Assembly (NCBI RefSeq): GCF_004664715.2
Contig: NC_051072.1
Location: 930,001-994,000, forward strand
Length of the DNA stretch: 64,000 bases
Direction: 5' to 3'
Source: Peromyscus leucopus
Taxonomy: Eukaryota > Chordata > Mammalia > Rodentia > Cricetidae
Part shown: positions 60,520 to 64,000 of the stretch, one piece after another
Layout of the letters: every line of letters begins with the position of its first letter
Numbering within the stretch: position 1 is the first letter of the stretch
The notes under the pieces: model-generated
Databases searched by the model: none
Told to the model about the DNA's origin: nothing
What the model saw: the letters and a program-made list of their open reading frames with translations, nothing else
Translations under genes and position numbers: made by a program

Positions 60520-63050
60520 TTAGACTAGTCTACTATTCAAATATTTTATCAAAGGGAGAAAATGCAACTATGGATGAATCTGAATCATCTATTTTGGCAT
60601 ATATTATTCAGTGTTTGTGTACATAATCTCTTAGCTAAAGAGGTAAAAACCCAATTCAGATACTATAAGGTAGATGAGCTACTTATAATTTCCTGTTTGC
60701 CCACAGCAGGGCTCCTTTTGAAGGAAACTAAGAGTATTAAGTTCTATGTAAATACTGTATTGAAAATATGCCACTGATGTCAAGAACAAGCCTGGAATAA
60801 ACAGTGATTTCAGTGTTAGAAACAAGTAGTTTGATGTTCATACCAAACCCTTGGCTCTGCCCTAGGGCATGAATACACTCATAAATATCCAACATAGTAA
60901 GTCTGAGACAATAGGAAAACGAGGCAAACCATTCCGCAGCACAGAGTGACAGATGTTGCTGACACTAAGAAAGTGCCTTGGCTTTACAAATGACAGCCTG
61001 TAACCCTACTGATATCTTCCCTATATATAACAATTTAGTGAGGGTTCCAGTTATAGAATTATCTCAACATTCTGACACAATCTAATGTGGAGCACATTTC
61101 TTTTTAAAGACAATCTTCTCAAGCCCTCAAGTCATATAAGAAATTCATTGTAGACTGCTTTTGCTAAGTCATTCCATGGTTCCCAGTGTGTGCTGATGCT
61201 ATCATTGTGTTCCTGCAGGTTTTGGATAAATGACATTGACATGAACGTTGTCTATTGAATGGTCAGATGAGGTACCATTGTTTTCATTTGCTTATGAAGA
61301 AACTCAAGTTGAAGGCTTAAGCATCTTTCCTAAGTTTGTGTGAATAATAAGTGTTACAGCTGAACATCATGCTAGGTTTGTTTTTTTTTCAGCCAGTGGT
61401 CTATGAACAATAAGTTTATTTTTAAAAAAGTTTTTTATATAGGTATAATAGTAACATACACGCAAATCAAAACACATAAGGTACCCTTATGAATGTGCTT
61501 CCAGGCTTAACAATGGGGAGGTGTGTTATCCCTGTTAGGATGTCTCTTTCCTCATGTTTCAACCCCAAGAGAAACTAATATTATTCTTGTCACGTTCTTC
61601 TGTCTTTTCTTGACATAATTGAAAGGTATCTGACATTTACTGGGCAAAATACAGGTATAGCACAGAGAACTTTCTTCTGGCCACGTGAGAACAATTTGTG
61701 GACTTAATGTCCCATCATTCCTGAATGCCTTAGTATATATTTCTTTAATAGAAGAAAGGGGTGACTCCTAAGTGCTATGCAACCATCAAAATTATGAAAG
61801 TATAATTAATACACTATTTCAATCTAATGGCTAACTTTCATTCTGCCTTACAAATTATTAAAATGATGCCTTTTATAGTGACAGTGGTGACTGTGACTTC
61901 AAATGCCACACTGCATGTAGGTTGTCTTTTTTTCCTGTTGGTTCTCAGTGTTTTCTTAGCTTTCATTATGACTTAAAAAAATCAGGACTTGGAGTCTATT
62001 CTAAGGGTTCTCAGTTTGTGTTTATGTTTCCTCATGACTAACTAACTTTGGCAGACAGATCACAAAGTGATCTCTTTGTTCATAATACATTCCATTAGGC
62101 AGGGAGTGACTTCAGTTACTTCTAATACTGGCCACATTAATTTTGATAATACGATTAAAATGGTATCCCCAAGGATTCTGCTGTATAGTTATTTCTTCTC
62201 CCTTATAATCAATGCCATTTTGTGTGGAATGTCTTCAAAGTTATGTATCCAGAATATTTCCCATGACACTTTGTTAACTATATTAATACAGACACTGATA
62301 GCTTCTTTATGTCATCTATTATAATCCATCACTGATGATTTTGATGTTTAAATTGTTCTAGATTTGGCCTAGGGGGATTCATTCATGTTGAAGCTGCTAT
62401 CTTCTTAACATGTTTCCAATCTTATTTTAGCTCTTCTTCTATTAATTTTTGGCCCAAAGTTATGTTTAAAATTCTTCTCATACTGGGGTCTTAAACCTGC
62501 CCAGATACTAGCATTTATCCCACAAGCCCTAGCTGCTTTTTCTAGAGAATGATATCATAAACAGTAGACTCACTGTTCCCAGGTTATCTCAATGAGCAGA
62601 GCTGAGAATGTGGAAATGCCTTCTTCTTGAAGATCAGGTTTGAATATGACGAGCGGGAATATGTCCACACCCCTCTGAATTAATTCTGGACACCTCTCTA
62701 CATTTACTCAGTCTCGTTTATGGACATTATTCCATCCCACCTAGATGTTCAAGGCAAGAAAATAGGCCGCTTCTTCATCTCAGAGGCAGAGTCCTTAACC
62801 CTGATCTTACAGAAGACTTGGATGTCCCTCACAAATTAATGCAGAGTGGACTATCTTGAATTTCATGCTGCAGGCAAGAATCTTCTGTAATACTTATTTA
62901 CTTCATGTTAATGATGCATCCATTCAGATCTATGAGTCCATGCAAATTTAATTATCTTTCTTTTGAATATACATGTTTGGTTTGTTTTCTGTCTCCTTTG
63001 TAGAATGTGTCACATCATGTGTGTGTTTGTATACAGTTTTATGGTATTTG
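60520..63050. other. Intergenic, nothing recognised
   Basis: AT-rich, without a gene, RNA gene or repeat family that I can name. Confidence 0.5.
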
Positions 63051-63060
63051 TAAATGTGTA

Positions 63061-63107
63061 TGTATATATATATATATATATATACATATATATATGTATA
63101 TATATAT
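63061..63107. repeat. (TA)n simple repeat
   Basis: TA dinucleotides with a few C and G interruptions. Confidence 0.97.
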
Positions 63108-63166
63108 TCAATCATTCCTGTGTGTGTATACCTGTGCAATTCTATAGTGTGTTCCTCACTGTAGAA

Positions 63167-63647
63167 TGAAGTGTTAAATGATCTTATTAATAAAAACCCA
63201 GAGCCAAATATTGGAGTAAAAAGTTGAGAGATCAGAAAAGCAGAAAGAAGCCAGGACACCCACTTAGAGATCCTCTGACAAAGAGACCTATTTCCTGTAT
63301 ACCCACACCTATATGCCTTTCTGTTCTGCCATCTTATTTCCTCTCTCCACCCAGCTACATAACTTCCTCTTCCTGCCCAGCTCTGTCACTTCCTGTCTGT
63401 CTGTACAGACCTCTAGACCTTTACGGTTAACTAGTGTTGGACCTTAAGGCATGATCCACTACACCTGGCTCTGTTTCCAGTGTGGCCTTGAACGCACAGA
63501 GATTCAGACAGATCCTTGCCTCCGGAGTGATAGGATTAAAGGCATGTGCTACCACTACCTGACCTCTATGTTTACTATAGTGGCTGGCTTTTTCCTCTGA
63601 TTCTCAGATAAACTTTATTGGGGGGACACAGATAAAATATCACTACA
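63167..63647 (-). mobile_element. LTR-like element, antisense
   Basis: On the minus strand it starts TGTAGTGATATTTTATC, then 'caataaagtttatctgaga', and ends ...TTAACACTTCA. The + strand shows a B1-like part ('ggattaaaggcatgtgctac'). Same general class as 36649-37135 and 57760-58224. Target duplication not found. Confidence 0.7.
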
Positions 63648-64000
63648 CTCCACAGTTGAGTTTCTAGGTCATTAGTAACACTAACATTTATATTTATAAG
63701 AGTTAGTATCATGTATTTTTAAAAATACCTCTTCCAACTTAGATTCTTAGTCAATTCTGTATAAAAGTCTCCATTAATTCCTCCAGTTACCAGAAGTCTT
63801 GGCAGTATCAGGTTATCTGTTTATAAATATAGGTGCTAAAACATCTAATTATTGACTTAATCAGCATGTTCCATCCTCGTGGGCATATTTAGGGTTCTTT
63901 TTTGTATTATGATAGAAACATTTTGTTTATTTCAGACATATCTTGGCTGTTCTTAGTTCTTGTTCCTCAATATACAGTTTAGTATTAACTTTAGCATAGC

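Overview
This window looks like nuclear DNA of a muroid rodent. It is dense in B1, B2 and ID SINEs, L1 fragments, LTR elements and CA/GT microsatellites. The youngest B1 copies carry the internal phrase 'ggcgcaaagctacacagag' (seen on the minus strand at 25861-26032 and 50426-50597). I associate that variant with cricetids (hamsters, voles, deer mice) rather than Mus. The species call is inference; the rodent call is firm.

The left half holds two KRAB-C2H2 zinc-finger genes in tandem, both on the + strand. Gene 1 enters from the left with its first exon outside the window. It has a KRAB-A exon (1506-1632, 127 bp), a KRAB-B exon (2912-3007, 96 bp) and a zinc-finger exon (5047-6323) with 15 fingers. 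Gene 2 is complete: a CpG-rich promoter and short first coding exon (ATG at 12601, donor after 12606), KRAB-A (22385-22511), KRAB-B (25527-25622) and a finger exon (28312-30200) with 22 fingers. Its predicted length is 705 aa. Exon sizes, phases, parts of introns 1 and 3 and the 3'UTRs correspond, so the two genes arose by duplication of a whole gene unit. The finger exon of gene 2 has almost no in-frame ATG, so an ATG-to-stop ORF search misses the real frame and reports a 513-aa out-of-frame shadow instead.

Both finger arrays were once longer. Gene 1 ends at a TAG where the next finger's Lys codon stood, and gene 2 ends in a +1 frameshift in a finger linker. Decayed fingers follow each stop. 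Proteins of this class normally bind DNA through the fingers and recruit TRIM28 through KRAB to silence transposable elements. Both KRAB-A boxes here have Cys in place of the usual Trp of the EEW motif.

The introns and the right half (about 31-64 kb) hold transposon debris and simple repeats with no gene I can support. The best-resolved insertions are a class I-type solo LTR with a 4-bp duplication (49727-50339), two LTRs with perfect 6-bp duplications (19506-19950 and 57760-58224), a hAT-type element with a perfect 8-bp duplication (40511-40721), and an LTR with an adjoining polypurine tract and internal region (16965 to about 20.06 kb). I found no undescribed system; the most informative material is the structure and decay of the two finger arrays.
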